This document shows, one piece after another, positions 44,757 through 53,982 of a stretch of DNA of 64,000 bases (positions are counted from its first letter, which is position 1; every line of letters begins with the position of its first letter). Location: the NCBI RefSeq assembly GCF_001886815.1, contig NZ_CP018099.1, positions 3,036,501 to 3,100,500 of the forward strand, given 5' to 3'. The notes beneath the pieces are model-generated. The model was given only the letters and a program-made list of their open reading frames with translations, was not told where the DNA came from and ran no database searches. The position numbers and the translations under genes were made by a program. Source of the DNA: Caldithrix abyssi DSM 13497 (lineage in GTDB: Bacteria > Calditrichota > Calditrichia > Calditrichales > Calditrichaceae).

Positions 44757-45956
44757 CTACATTAAATTCATCATATCTAACATGGGCATTATCAGCGCCA
44801 GAGCCAGGATTAATATCATCCCGCCAAGTACAATGGTCATAACCGGCTCAATCAAGGAACTCATATTTTCTACCATGTCGCTTACTTCCTCTTCGTAATA
44901 ATTCGAAACACTCAGGAGCATGTCGTCCAGAGAACCCGATTTCTCTCCGATGGAAACCATATCGATCAACAAATCCGGGAACTCTCCGCTTTTCCGTAAA
45001 GCGTCTGCAATACTTTCTCCCTTTAATATTCTATCGGCCACACTGGCTAAAACTTTATTATAAAAGAGATTACCGAGCGATGTCTGGATAATTTCCAGGG
45101 TTTCGGTAATATTTACCCCTGTCCGATTCATTGTATAAAAAAGACGGGCAAAGCGCGCGATTATCACTTTTCTGATAAAGTTGCCGAATACGGGCAATTT
45201 TAAGATGTGTTCATCCAGCCAGTATCGGCCTTTTGGCGTTCGAAAATAGTAAATGGCCGTCCCAGAGAGTACAATCATCACAAATAAAGTTATTAATCCA
45301 TATTTAGTTAATAAGGCATAAACGCCGAGCAGCAAACGCGTGGGCAAGGGAAGCTGGGCGCCTGTGGCTTCAAACATGGGAATAAAATTGGGGATTACGG
45401 TGGTCACAAAAATGAGGAAAGCGGCCACAATGGCAATCACTACAAACATGGGATAGCGGAGCGCTTTTTTCACCGAGGAACGCATTTTAATATCTTTTTC
45501 CATGTATTCGTGCATATATTGCAAAGAATCTTCCAGCGTTCCGCTTATCTCTCCCACTCTGATGGCATTGATGAAAATTTTTGAGAAAATTTTCGGAAAC
45601 TGGGCTAAAGCATCCGAAAACTTGCTGCCCTGCTCAATATCTTTGCGAATGGTCTCAATAACCTGTTTAAGGTTTTCATCTTTGGTTTGATCTTTTACCG
45701 TTTGTAAGGCCAACAACATGGGGATTCCGGCGCGCAGCATGGTGGAAAGCTGCTTTGTAAAATGCAGAACAGCATCGTCTTTGATGTTCATTCTTATCTT
45801 TCTGGTTTTTTTAGACGATTCCACCGGCTCAATGAACACCGGAACCATATTGAGTTCATCAAGCTGACGCGTTACCTCATCCTCGCTGCTGGCCAGCATG
45901 GTGCTTTCCACCAGCTTTCCTTCTGCATTGTAGGCCTTATATTTATAGTTCGGCAT
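44757..45956 (-). CDS. pilC: Type IV pilus inner-membrane platform protein
   Basis: 399 residues with two GspF domains and three membrane helices. Markers include FTKQLSTMLRAGIPMLLAL, ARLFYTMNRTGVNITETLEII and SLIEPVMTIVLGGMILILAL near the C-terminus. It links PilB/PilT motors to pilus assembly. Confidence 0.95.
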   Translation of the reverse strand: MPNYKYKAYNAEGKLVESTMLASSEDEVTRQLDELNMVPVFIEPVESSKKTRKIRMNIKDDAVLHFTKQLSTMLRAGIPMLLALQTVKDQTKDENLKQVIETIRKDIEQGSKFSDALAQFPKIFSKIFINAIRVGEISGTLEDSLQYMHEYMEKDIKMRSSVKKALRYPMFVVIAIVAAFLIFVTTVIPNFIPMFEATGAQLPLPTRLLLGVYALLTKYGLITLFVMIVLSGTAIYYFRTPKGRYWLDEHILKLPVFGNFIRKVIIARFARLFYTMNRTGVNITETLEIIQTSLGNLFYNKVLASVADRILKGESIADALRKSGEFPDLLIDMVSIGEKSGSLDDMLLSVSNYYEEEVSDMVENMSSLIEPVMTIVLGGMILILALALIMPMLDMMNLM

Positions 45957-45976
45957 TTTAGACCTTTTTTATTGAT

Positions 45977-46744
45977 TTAACTCAACCAACTCAAATACCA
46001 TTGAATGAGCAACTTTCCATAAAATAGATAGACAATAAAGCCCAGCGCTAAAAAGGGCCCCATAGGGATTAAGCTGGGCGCCTCTTTCTTTTTAAATAAC
46101 CAGATAGCCAGAATAAACAGCAGCGCAATCACAAAGCCCAGATATAATGCGAGCAAAATGTGCTGCCAGCCCAGAAAAAAACCGGCCACAAACGCCAGTT
46201 TTACATCGCCCATGCCCATTGCTTCTTTTTTAAATATTTTTGCGCCCAAAATAGCCGCCATCCACATTATGCCGCCGCCTAAAAAAGCGCCAGATAAGGC
46301 GTCTTTAAAAGGAATTATTTCGCCAAAGAAATTAAGCAGGACACCGGCAGTGAATAAAGGTATTAACAAACGATTTAAAATTAACTTTGTTTTAAAATCG
46401 ATTAATCCGATGACAATGAGAAAATAAATAAAAATACCATAAAAAACAGCGGTTATACTTAAACCAAATTTTAAATATAAAGCATAGGTCACCAGTGCGC
46501 TAAATGCCTCAATTAAAGGATATTGCAAAGAAATTTTTGCCTTACAATAACGGCATTTACCTTTTAATAAAACAAAAGACAAAAGCGGAATATTATCGTA
46601 CCACGAAATCTGATGTCCGCAAACGGGACATTGAGAACGCCCCCATAACACAGAGCGCTTTAAAGGAAGGCGCGCCGCACACACGTTCAAAAAACTGCCT
46701 GTCGCCAATCCAAATAAAATGACCAGGATATCGATTGTTTTCAT
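45977..46744 (-). CDS. pilD: Prepilin peptidase / N-methyltransferase
   Basis: 255 residues. The cytoplasmic loop has the paired cysteines CPVCGHQISWYDNIPLLS and CRYCKAKIS; the aspartate protease sites are in GLIDFKTKLI and MGMGDVKLAF. It cleaves and methylates the prepilins encoded downstream. It is 7 bp behind pilB. Confidence 0.95.
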   Translation of the reverse strand: MKTIDILVILFGLATGSFLNVCAARLPLKRSVLWGRSQCPVCGHQISWYDNIPLLSFVLLKGKCRYCKAKISLQYPLIEAFSALVTYALYLKFGLSITAVFYGIFIYFLIVIGLIDFKTKLILNRLLIPLFTAGVLLNFFGEIIPFKDALSGAFLGGGIMWMAAILGAKIFKKEAMGMGDVKLAFVAGFFLGWQHILLALYLGFVIALLFILAIWLFKKKEAPSLIPMGPFLALGFIVYLFYGKLLIQWYLSWLS

Positions 46745-46751
46745 CGCTTGT

Positions 46752-49256
46752 TTATACGCTTACTTTTTGATTGTTTAAACTTATTTTCTTCGGATAGGTT
46801 CTTGCCAGATGTCGTTGAATTCGCGCGATTAATGAATTCATATTGATGGGCTTGGTCACAAAATCATCGGCCCCATATTCAAAGCCTTTTAATTCGCTTT
46901 CCGTTCCATTCAAACTGGTAATGATCAGTACCGGCACATTCTCGGTTTCGGGGCTACTCCTCAAATGCTGTAGAAATTCATAACCATCCATATTGGGCAT
47001 CATCAGGTCTAATAAAATAATATCTGGAACCTTTTTATCCACCTGATCCAGGGCATCATAGCCATCTTCTGCTTCTCTTACCTTCCATCCTTTTTGTCGC
47101 TCCAGCATCTTTTTTAAAAGGGTTCTTGTAACCGCATAATCTTCTACCACCAGAATATCCACTTCGCGGTCTTCCGCCTTCTTTTCGGGGGCTGGCGGTG
47201 AAATTTTAGGCGCTTCACTGGATGCAGCCCTGTCTGGAACGCTGGTTTCTTTTTTAATTTCTTTTGCTAATTTTTTAATTTCGGATAAGGGATCTTGTGC
47301 CCCCTTTTTGTCTTTCACGCTTTTAGATGATTTTGGCGCGCTTTGCGGGACGCCCATTTCACCTTCCACGGTGGGCCCTGTCTTTGAGGCGGCCGTATCT
47401 TCGGCCTGTAAATCGTCATCCATTTTCAGGAGGTCTTCTTCTTTGTAAAATAATTCTTCATCCTCGTCTGCTTTCAAAGCAGATTTTTTTTCCTGAACGG
47501 TTCTTGGAGTCGATACTGATACTGGCTGAACGGACGTTTCTTCGTATTTGCATTTGATCGGAGTCAAATCTGGTTGAATGACGCGCAAAACTTCCTGATA
47601 ATCGGTGATGCCTTCGGCAACCAGCGACAGACCGTCTTCAAAAAGATTACGAAAGCCATGTTTTCTGGCGATGGAACGCAGTTCGCGCAGGGAGGCCTTA
47701 TTGTACAGGGCGTCTTTTAATTCGCGATTAATTAAAAGGATTTCATAAACGCCGGTACGTCCTTTGTATCCCGTGTAATTACAGGCTGCGCATCCTTCAG
47801 CGCTGTACACCTGATAATTTTCACATCCTAAATTCCTAAAAAAATGTATTAATCCTGGATCTAAAAGCTTAGAATCCACCGGCTTTTTGCATTGCATACA
47901 AAGTTTGCGCACCAGACGTTGCGCGATCACCGCCTGCAACGCCTCCGCCACCTTCGTCTCATCAATTCCCATATCGGCCAGACGCGTAATGGTGCCAAAC
48001 GTATCGTTGGTGTGTAAGGTACTGAGAACGAGGTGACCGGTCAAAGCGGCCTGGATGGCAATTTCTGCGGTTTCAGCATCGCGAATCTCTCCCACCAGAA
48101 TGACATCGGGATCCTGACGTAAAAATGAGCGCAGAGCCGAGGCAAAGGTGATGCCCGCTTTTTCATTAACCTGCACCTGATTTATGCCTTCAAACACATA
48201 TTCAATGGGGTCTTCCACCGTTAAAATATTGGTGGCTGAAGAACGCAGTCTATTAATGGCCGCATACAGGGTTGTACTTTTTCCGGAACCGGTAGGTCCG
48301 GTCACCAGAACCAATCCCTGGCGCACGGAGAACACCTTTTCCAGCTGCTGTAAATTAAAGCCCCGAATGCCGAGTTGTTCAAATGATACCATGGCCTTAC
48401 GTTTATCCAGCAATCGAATGACCACTTTCTCGCCGTAACTGGTTGGCAAAACCGAAACGCGCAAATCGATATCCGCATCATCGACAATGATTTTAGCCTT
48501 ACCGTCCTGCGGTTTTCTGGTTTCGGCGATGTTCAGGTTTGAAATGACCTTAATTCTGCTCACCAGCTGCGAATGCAGGGTTTTGGGCAGCTCCATAATG
48601 GTATGCATTACGCCATCGATGCGTAACCGCACCACCACTTCTTTTTCTCCGGCCTCGATGTGAATATCGCTGGCATCGTTGGCCACCGCCTCGGCAAAAA
48701 TCTGGTTTACCAGCTTAACAACGCCTTTTTCCTCAACGAAATCTTCCCCTGCAACCCGGACTTTAAGATTATGTCCATCTTTATTTACCAGAGTATCGAT
48801 CAACTCTTCCGGCGTGTAATACTCTTTAATTTTTCTTTGAACCTGTTCCAAAAGGGCAAAATAGGTCTTTACATACTTTCCGCTTATTAATTCAATCTCT
48901 TTTTCCGCTTCCAGATTATAGGGATTAAAGCAGGCAATGTGTACTTCGCTCTTATTTTGCCTGAAAGGAAATATCTGGTATTTTTCGCACAATTCTTTGG
49001 GAATGGTTTTAATCAGCTGCTGATCTATTTTGATTTTATCAAGATCGATTACCGGTATTTGTAATGCTTCTTCAATAAAAGTTATCAGATCTTCCTTTTG
49101 CAAATAGTTATTTTTTATTAACACATTAAAAAAGTATTTTTCTCCGGCGTAGCGACCGGCCAGCTCATCATACAATTTTTCATCTATGATCTGATAATAG
49201 AGCAAGGCCTTGACCAGCCAATCGTCTTCAAAAACATGTTTATGAGAAACCACCAT
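46752..49256 (-). CDS. pilB: PilB assembly ATPase fused to a C-terminal receiver domain
   Basis: 834 residues, against about 560-580 for ordinary PilB. An MshEN-like N-terminal domain (1-160) precedes the ATPase with Walker A TGPTGSGKS (319-327), Walker B (380-390) and a tetracysteine zinc site (Cys453, 456, 489, 492). A charged Ser/Pro/Lys-rich linker (about 575-695) joins a full CheY-like receiver (698-825) with acidic pair Glu705/Asp706, phosphoacceptor Asp750 (LLDLMMPNMDG), Thr780 and Lys802. Phosphorylation could therefore control pilus extension directly. It is the first gene of the pil locus. Confidence 0.95.
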   Translation of the reverse strand: MVVSHKHVFEDDWLVKALLYYQIIDEKLYDELAGRYAGEKYFFNVLIKNNYLQKEDLITFIEEALQIPVIDLDKIKIDQQLIKTIPKELCEKYQIFPFRQNKSEVHIACFNPYNLEAEKEIELISGKYVKTYFALLEQVQRKIKEYYTPEELIDTLVNKDGHNLKVRVAGEDFVEEKGVVKLVNQIFAEAVANDASDIHIEAGEKEVVVRLRIDGVMHTIMELPKTLHSQLVSRIKVISNLNIAETRKPQDGKAKIIVDDADIDLRVSVLPTSYGEKVVIRLLDKRKAMVSFEQLGIRGFNLQQLEKVFSVRQGLVLVTGPTGSGKSTTLYAAINRLRSSATNILTVEDPIEYVFEGINQVQVNEKAGITFASALRSFLRQDPDVILVGEIRDAETAEIAIQAALTGHLVLSTLHTNDTFGTITRLADMGIDETKVAEALQAVIAQRLVRKLCMQCKKPVDSKLLDPGLIHFFRNLGCENYQVYSAEGCAACNYTGYKGRTGVYEILLINRELKDALYNKASLRELRSIARKHGFRNLFEDGLSLVAEGITDYQEVLRVIQPDLTPIKCKYEETSVQPVSVSTPRTVQEKKSALKADEDEELFYKEEDLLKMDDDLQAEDTAASKTGPTVEGEMGVPQSAPKSSKSVKDKKGAQDPLSEIKKLAKEIKKETSVPDRAASSEAPKISPPAPEKKAEDREVDILVVEDYAVTRTLLKKMLERQKGWKVREAEDGYDALDQVDKKVPDIILLDLMMPNMDGYEFLQHLRSSPETENVPVLIITSLNGTESELKGFEYGADDFVTKPINMNSLIARIQRHLARTYPKKISLNNQKVSV

Positions 49257-49392
49257 TTTTACTTTCCTGAATTTTCTATTTTCCTTCCTTTATATTATCG
49301 TTTATTGCGTTTAAATCATTAATTAAAATTCGCTAATTACCAACGATATGTGAGAATTATAGGCGGGAGCGAAAATTTTTTGTGCCGCAAAA

Positions 49393-49439
49393 ATGGTTGA
49401 ATAGTTTATTAGTTGAATGGTTGAATGGTTGAATAGTTA
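49393..49439 (+). repeat. TTGAATGG heptamer-type tandem repeat
   Basis: About six imperfect 7-bp units (GGTTGAAT, AGTTTATT, AGTTGAATGGTTGAATGG, TTGAATAGTTAG). Same family as 9771-9810 and 55511-55543. Confidence 0.8.
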
Positions 49440-49494
49440 GTCTGTCATTTCAAAAATGTTTCTGCAAATGTGATGAATTCCTACCACCGTTTAT

Positions 49495-49604
49495 GTAGGG
49501 GCGAAGGATTTACAAGAACAATTCAGCGCTGGTAAGCATTAATCTTTAGTCATCTAAAAAAAGCACACTGAATAAAGTGGGGATGGAAATCCTTCGCCCT
49601 TACA
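49495..49604. mobile_element. MITE-like element with 18-bp terminal inverted repeats
   Basis: The left end TGTAGGGGCGAAGGATTT (49495-49512) and right end AAATCCTTCGCCCTTACA (49587-49604) are inverted copies matching at 17 of 18 bases. They enclose about 74 bp of non-coding DNA. No transposase is present, so this is at most a non-autonomous element. No clear target-site duplication was identified. Confidence 0.5.
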
Positions 49605-49647
49605 AGTACGGTCATTCCTAATCTTTTGTCTGAGAGTAAGGGCAATT

Positions 49648-49692
49648 GAAACTATTTTTACTTTAAAATATTCTTTGCGCCCTTTGCGCTTG
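49648..49692 (+). repeat. Dispersed CTTTGCG block, 49.6 kb copy
   Basis: AACTATTTTTACTTTAAAA followed by TATTCTTTGCGCCCTTTGCG, matching the left block at 4372-4404 and 55600-55640. Confidence 0.65.
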
Positions 49693-49729
49693 TTTTTTAC
49701 CCCCAAAACCGTCTCTTATCGACCGCTCG

Positions 49730-51571
49730 CTATCTCCAGCGCCACACGCCCGGCCTTCGAGGACGCATGCTTCCATGGCCGGCCGTCGAGGGCTCGCTTC
49801 GCGCGTGTTTTTGACCAATTGCTTCTGGCACCGTTACTCTGGCCGCTTCCAGTTTTTGTTCGATGGAAAAGGCACGCTGGGCGGCGCGGATGATTTCCGG
49901 CTTCAATCCCTCCGCGGCAATTTCTTCGGTAAACTTCTTGCGGCCTTCGATCAGTTCCTTTAAATAGTTATTGATCTGTTCTTCGGAATAAAATCTGCGC
50001 ACATCGTATTCATGGAGGGGACGTCCTTCCACGGCCACAATGCCTTCGGTGCCCAGAATACCGACTTCGTACGTATTGGTGACGCGCAGATCGCCGCGCT
50101 GAATGGCGGCCATTAAGTTCAAAGGCACGCGTTCCACCTTGCGCACCAGTTTTTTGACGATCTTTCCGTTTTGCTCACTGGTTTCGATAATTTCCCCCAT
50201 GCCGCCCGTATTGTACATGACAAAGCGCACTTTATCGGGATACTTTTCTACTAACTTCATGACGATGTCATAAAAGCGATTGACTTTTACGCCGCGCGAT
50301 CCAATGATAAAAGGATCGGTGCCCACAATGCGCACCGATTCGCCGGCCTTTTCCGGATTGGATGCGTAGCTGTGCGTGGATTCGCCCCACAGATAGGCCA
50401 GTACGCCCTGTTCCGGCGTCAAGCGCTGGGCAAAGGGCATGATGGTATTGCGGCGCGTAATAAAGGCGAAAATAATGCCATCCATTTCATCTAACGAGGG
50501 CAGGTTAACCGACGGCGCGCTGATGCTGACCAGTTTTTTATTTTGTTCGACCATCAACCGTTTTCTGAAAATCACCGCCCGTCCGTTGCCGCACAGCGAT
50601 TCATCCAGAAAGTCGATTTCACCTCGATAGTTCATCATCACATTTTCAATAAGCGCGGACTTATGCACCAGGGCGTTGTACATGGCCTCTTGCTGATCGG
50701 GACGCACATCGGTTTTTACGTAAAAATTGTTTTCCGATCCCAGGGCCGATCCGTCGTCGCGCAAAAAGACGATATCGTCCTGACAGACTTCGGTCTTTTC
50801 GCCGCGCGTATGATCCAGCCCCAACTGGTGGCAGGACCAGGTGGATTTGCCGGTGGCGGTCATGCCGAACAAAAAGACGCCGTACTTTTTTAATCGGTTG
50901 TCCTGTGGATCGCGCACCGTAACGATTTTAGTGCCGGCATGCAGGCCCAACATGCCCTGTTCGTCGGCGCGCCACATGGCCTGACGTAAAAAGCCTTTTT
51001 TGTCTTCGCCTAGATAATCTGTGCCCAGCGCAATGTTTAAATTGTATTCGGGCAAAGCCAGAACCTGAGCGCGCATGATGTGCTCTTCCGGAATGTGCAG
51101 CATGATGAACTCCGGCCCCGGCCGACGCCCCACATCGAACATGGTGCTGGCCCACATATAGGCGTTGCGCACATTTTTAGGATCCGCCACCGAAACGTAC
51201 AAATTGCAGATCGGATTGTAATAATCATTGTTGCCCATCTGGCGGCGAATATGAACAAAGGGTAAGTTTTTAACCAGGTGCAGAACTTTTTTCAATTCTT
51301 CTTCATGATTTTCCAGGATTTTGATGTGCGAATCCAGCAATTTAGGCTGACGTACGCGCGGGCTGCCCAGGTAAACCGTTTTGGGCGCCAATCTGCTGGA
51401 AAATTTAGACATCCAGACATACGAATGAAAGCGTGACTTGTTGGCGTATTTACGCGCTTCCTTTTCCAGATAGCCCATATTTACTGTTTTGATGTTCGGG
51501 CCCTGTAAAAGCTGCCTCAATTCCTGATAAAACTGTTCGTAAAACGGTTCGTTGTAAAGCGCTTCGTACAT
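49730..51571 (-). CDS. Divergent ATP-type phosphoenolpyruvate carboxykinase-like protein
   Basis: 613 residues, longer than usual ATP-PEPCK (about 530). The core is recognisable: GMLGLHAGTKI with His211 at the metal-site position, P-loop GMTATGKST (236-244), kinase-2-like CQDDIVF (263-269), IDFLDESLCGNGRAVI, IMPFAQRLTPEQ and YNTGGMGE. Usual DDEHGW and TENTR signatures are altered, so PEP carboxykinase activity is uncertain. The last 25 residues or so (SEPSTAGHGSMRPRRPGVWR) come from GC-rich, repeat-like DNA and may be a recent extension. It lies 29 bp behind the aminotransferase-kinase fusion gene, implying oxaloacetate-related work. Confidence 0.75.
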   Translation of the reverse strand: MYEALYNEPFYEQFYQELRQLLQGPNIKTVNMGYLEKEARKYANKSRFHSYVWMSKFSSRLAPKTVYLGSPRVRQPKLLDSHIKILENHEEELKKVLHLVKNLPFVHIRRQMGNNDYYNPICNLYVSVADPKNVRNAYMWASTMFDVGRRPGPEFIMLHIPEEHIMRAQVLALPEYNLNIALGTDYLGEDKKGFLRQAMWRADEQGMLGLHAGTKIVTVRDPQDNRLKKYGVFLFGMTATGKSTWSCHQLGLDHTRGEKTEVCQDDIVFLRDDGSALGSENNFYVKTDVRPDQQEAMYNALVHKSALIENVMMNYRGEIDFLDESLCGNGRAVIFRKRLMVEQNKKLVSISAPSVNLPSLDEMDGIIFAFITRRNTIMPFAQRLTPEQGVLAYLWGESTHSYASNPEKAGESVRIVGTDPFIIGSRGVKVNRFYDIVMKLVEKYPDKVRFVMYNTGGMGEIIETSEQNGKIVKKLVRKVERVPLNLMAAIQRGDLRVTNTYEVGILGTEGIVAVEGRPLHEYDVRRFYSEEQINNYLKELIEGRKKFTEEIAAEGLKPEIIRAAQRAFSIEQKLEAARVTVPEAIGQKHARSEPSTAGHGSMRPRRPGVWRWR

Positions 51572-51600
51572 GATTTTTTCCTGTTTTTACAAGTTCTACT

Positions 51601-53949
51601 CTAACCGGTAATCATTTCTTTAAGCCGTTCGGCCAGCCGGGCCGGCGTCTGATTGGCCGTGTTCAGCTGAACGACTTTTACAAACTGCAAGAGTCGCAAA
51701 AATCGCTCCTGATGCTGCTTAAGACGCAATTCGTCATGCGGCAGCAAATAGGGATTGTAAAAAGGTTGATCTTTTCCCTGGCCGGGCATGGCCGCCCCGC
51801 TGCTGCTCCCTCTGCGCAAAAGCTGCAAAGCATGTTCCGCATCCAGCTCTTTTAATGGTTCTGCCAGCGGATCGTTGGTCAGTAAAAATAAAAACTGCAG
51901 ATCGATCCGCTTCACATGGCGTTCCATTCCCCCAATCCAGTAAGGATCGAGCATGGCCGTTGAGGTTTTTGAAGCCATAAAACAGTACGGCGCGCCGCGA
52001 TCCATTGAACATTGCTCGGCGTTTACGCAGTTTTGATATTCGCAATCAACGCGATTGGTGATCACGTTTTCGCATTTACACTTTTCAAACAGGGCTTCCA
52101 GCGCAGGAAAATATTCCGCATGTTGGGTGGGCAGGTAAAATTTACGTTCGGCCACATCGGCCGCGGCAAAACCTCCGCCAAAGCGCACGAACAAAAGATC
52201 ATTGCTGTGCAGAGCCATGTTTTCATCCTGTAAAAGCTGGTAAAACAGCGGCGTTTTTTGCGTGCCTCTGGGGCCGATCAAAACAAATCCGCGTCCCTGA
52301 AAGTCGCCGGAAAAACCACGCACTGTGTGTAAATCGAACAGGCGTTCGCCCAAATCGGCAACCAGGGTTAAAGCCAGGGAACGCAAAGCGCCGTAATAAT
52401 CGCTATTGAACAAAAGACCCGTGCTCGATTCCGAATGATAAAAAGCGTGTGGTTCGCGGCCCACCACGCCATCCACAGCGTAAATAACGCCGTGCGGTTC
52501 CAGGTCGGATTCCAGCTGGGCGGGATACCAGTTTTCAATCCAAAAATCGTTTAAGTGGGCGCTATTGGTGCGCAGCTGGATAATCAGCCCGTTAATATTG
52601 GCATTCCACTCAAAATACTGATTGAATTTTAAGTGGGCTTCGGCCTCGGCAATCAGCGCTTCTCGCTGTTCATAGTTGATCTTGCTTTCCAGCGGGGCCT
52701 TTTTGGGCACCTTTGTTCGATAATTGTTGAGTTGCACAAATTTTATTTTGGTCGGCGTTTTAAGGCGGCGCAGGGCTTCGGCCATGCGCTTCATACCTTT
52801 TTCGATCTGTTCCATAGAGGCCGAATAAGAGATGCGGATGTGTTGATCCGAGCCAAAGGCCGCCCCGGGCACCACCACCACATTAGCCTCGCGCAGTAAA
52901 TAGTAAGCCAGGCCGTAAGAATTGCGGATGTAATGTCCCTTATGCTCCTTGCCAAAATAGGCGGAGATATTGGGGAAGACATAAAAGGCCCCCTGCGGCT
53001 CGGTAACCGAAATATCGGGAATGGCGCGCAAACGCTGCACCACATAATTGCGCCTGCGCTGAAATTCTGCCACCATGCGCCCCACTTCGTACGATGGTCC
53101 TTTTAAAGCCTGCAGGGCGGCAAATTGTGAAATGGAATTGGCGTTTGAAGTGGAATGGCTTTGAATTTTGTTAGCGGCTTCCACAATTTCTTTTGGCCCG
53201 GCCAGATAACCAATGCGCCAGCCGGTCATGGAAAAGGCTTTGGAAAAACCGTTGATCAGAATGGTGCGTTCTTTTAATTTGGCGCTGATAGAGGCAAAAC
53301 TGGTAAAGCGGAAATTGTCATACACCAGTCTGGAGTAAATTTCATCGGCAATGATGAATATTTCTTCCTCCTCTAAAACTTTTGCCAGTTCCATCAGGTC
53401 GTCTTGACTGTAAGCGGCGCCCGTGGGATTGGATGGATTGCAAAGGATGAAAGCCCGCGTACTGGCCGAAATATTTTGTTTTAACTGCTCGGGCGTAAGG
53501 CGAAAGCCGTTTTCTTCATGCGTTTCCACAATCACCGGCCGCCCGCCGGCCAGTCGCACCATTTCCGGGTACGAAACCCAGTAGGGCGCGGGCACAATCA
53601 CCTCGTCGCCGTCGGAAATAAGAGCCATGATGACGTTAAAAATAGCCTGTTTAGCGCCATTGGTCACCAGAATCTGCTTTGCAGGATCGTATTCCACGCC
53701 GTGTTCTTTGTACAGATATTCGGCAATGGCTTTGCGCAGTTCCATGGTGCCGGCGTTCATGGTGTACCTGGTAATGTTTTGATCGATGGCCTGTTTTCCG
53801 GCGTCTTTGATGAACTGCGGCGTGGGAAAATCCGGTTCGCCAACGCTAAAATCGACCACGTCAATCCCCTGCGCGCGCATGGCAATCGCCTTGGCCGCAA
53901 TTTTCATGGTCGGCGAAACGCCAATATGTTTTATCCGTTCGCTAAGCAC
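51601..53949 (-). CDS. Aspartate aminotransferase fused to an HprK/PEPCK-like kinase domain
   Basis: 782 residues. Residues 1-395 are a complete class I aminotransferase of the aspartate type: NPSNPTG at 171-177, ADEIY at 201-205 and the PLP lysine in NGFSKAFSMTGWR (Lys236 or so). Residues 400-782 are a separate module with LFDLHTVRGF, a P-loop-like LIGPRGTQKT (557-566) and SNDLLFV downstream, the layout of HprK/PEPCK-type kinases. A Cys-rich insert (Cys624, 626, 636, 641, 647, 656) may bind metal. It precedes the PEPCK-like gene. The kinase substrate is unknown; frameshift fusion is unlikely because the linker is normal coding sequence. Confidence 0.88.
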   Translation of the reverse strand: MLSERIKHIGVSPTMKIAAKAIAMRAQGIDVVDFSVGEPDFPTPQFIKDAGKQAIDQNITRYTMNAGTMELRKAIAEYLYKEHGVEYDPAKQILVTNGAKQAIFNVIMALISDGDEVIVPAPYWVSYPEMVRLAGGRPVIVETHEENGFRLTPEQLKQNISASTRAFILCNPSNPTGAAYSQDDLMELAKVLEEEEIFIIADEIYSRLVYDNFRFTSFASISAKLKERTILINGFSKAFSMTGWRIGYLAGPKEIVEAANKIQSHSTSNANSISQFAALQALKGPSYEVGRMVAEFQRRRNYVVQRLRAIPDISVTEPQGAFYVFPNISAYFGKEHKGHYIRNSYGLAYYLLREANVVVVPGAAFGSDQHIRISYSASMEQIEKGMKRMAEALRRLKTPTKIKFVQLNNYRTKVPKKAPLESKINYEQREALIAEAEAHLKFNQYFEWNANINGLIIQLRTNSAHLNDFWIENWYPAQLESDLEPHGVIYAVDGVVGREPHAFYHSESSTGLLFNSDYYGALRSLALTLVADLGERLFDLHTVRGFSGDFQGRGFVLIGPRGTQKTPLFYQLLQDENMALHSNDLLFVRFGGGFAAADVAERKFYLPTQHAEYFPALEALFEKCKCENVITNRVDCEYQNCVNAEQCSMDRGAPYCFMASKTSTAMLDPYWIGGMERHVKRIDLQFLFLLTNDPLAEPLKELDAEHALQLLRRGSSSGAAMPGQGKDQPFYNPYLLPHDELRLKQHQERFLRLLQFVKVVQLNTANQTPARLAERLKEMITG

Positions 53950-53982
53950 TTTATTACCTCACTACTGATTTTGCCGTTATTA

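Larger units (their letters stand above)
49257..49729. other. Intergenic region with three repeat types
   Basis: 473 bp without a gene. Besides the leader of pilB, where a TATAAT lies on the minus strand at 49356-49361, it holds a heptamer array, a 110-bp inverted-repeat element and a dispersed CTTTGCG block, listed separately. Confidence 0.6.

Noticed and set aside
49495-49604. CRISPR-like repeats in the 49.4-49.6 kb gap
   Set aside because: Only one inverted pair and a short heptamer array; there are no regularly spaced repeats with unique spacers and no cas genes.
49675-49963. Short plus-strand open frames at the end of the PEPCK-like gene
   Set aside because: They lie antisense to the PEPCK-like coding sequence and in repeat DNA, with no family similarity.
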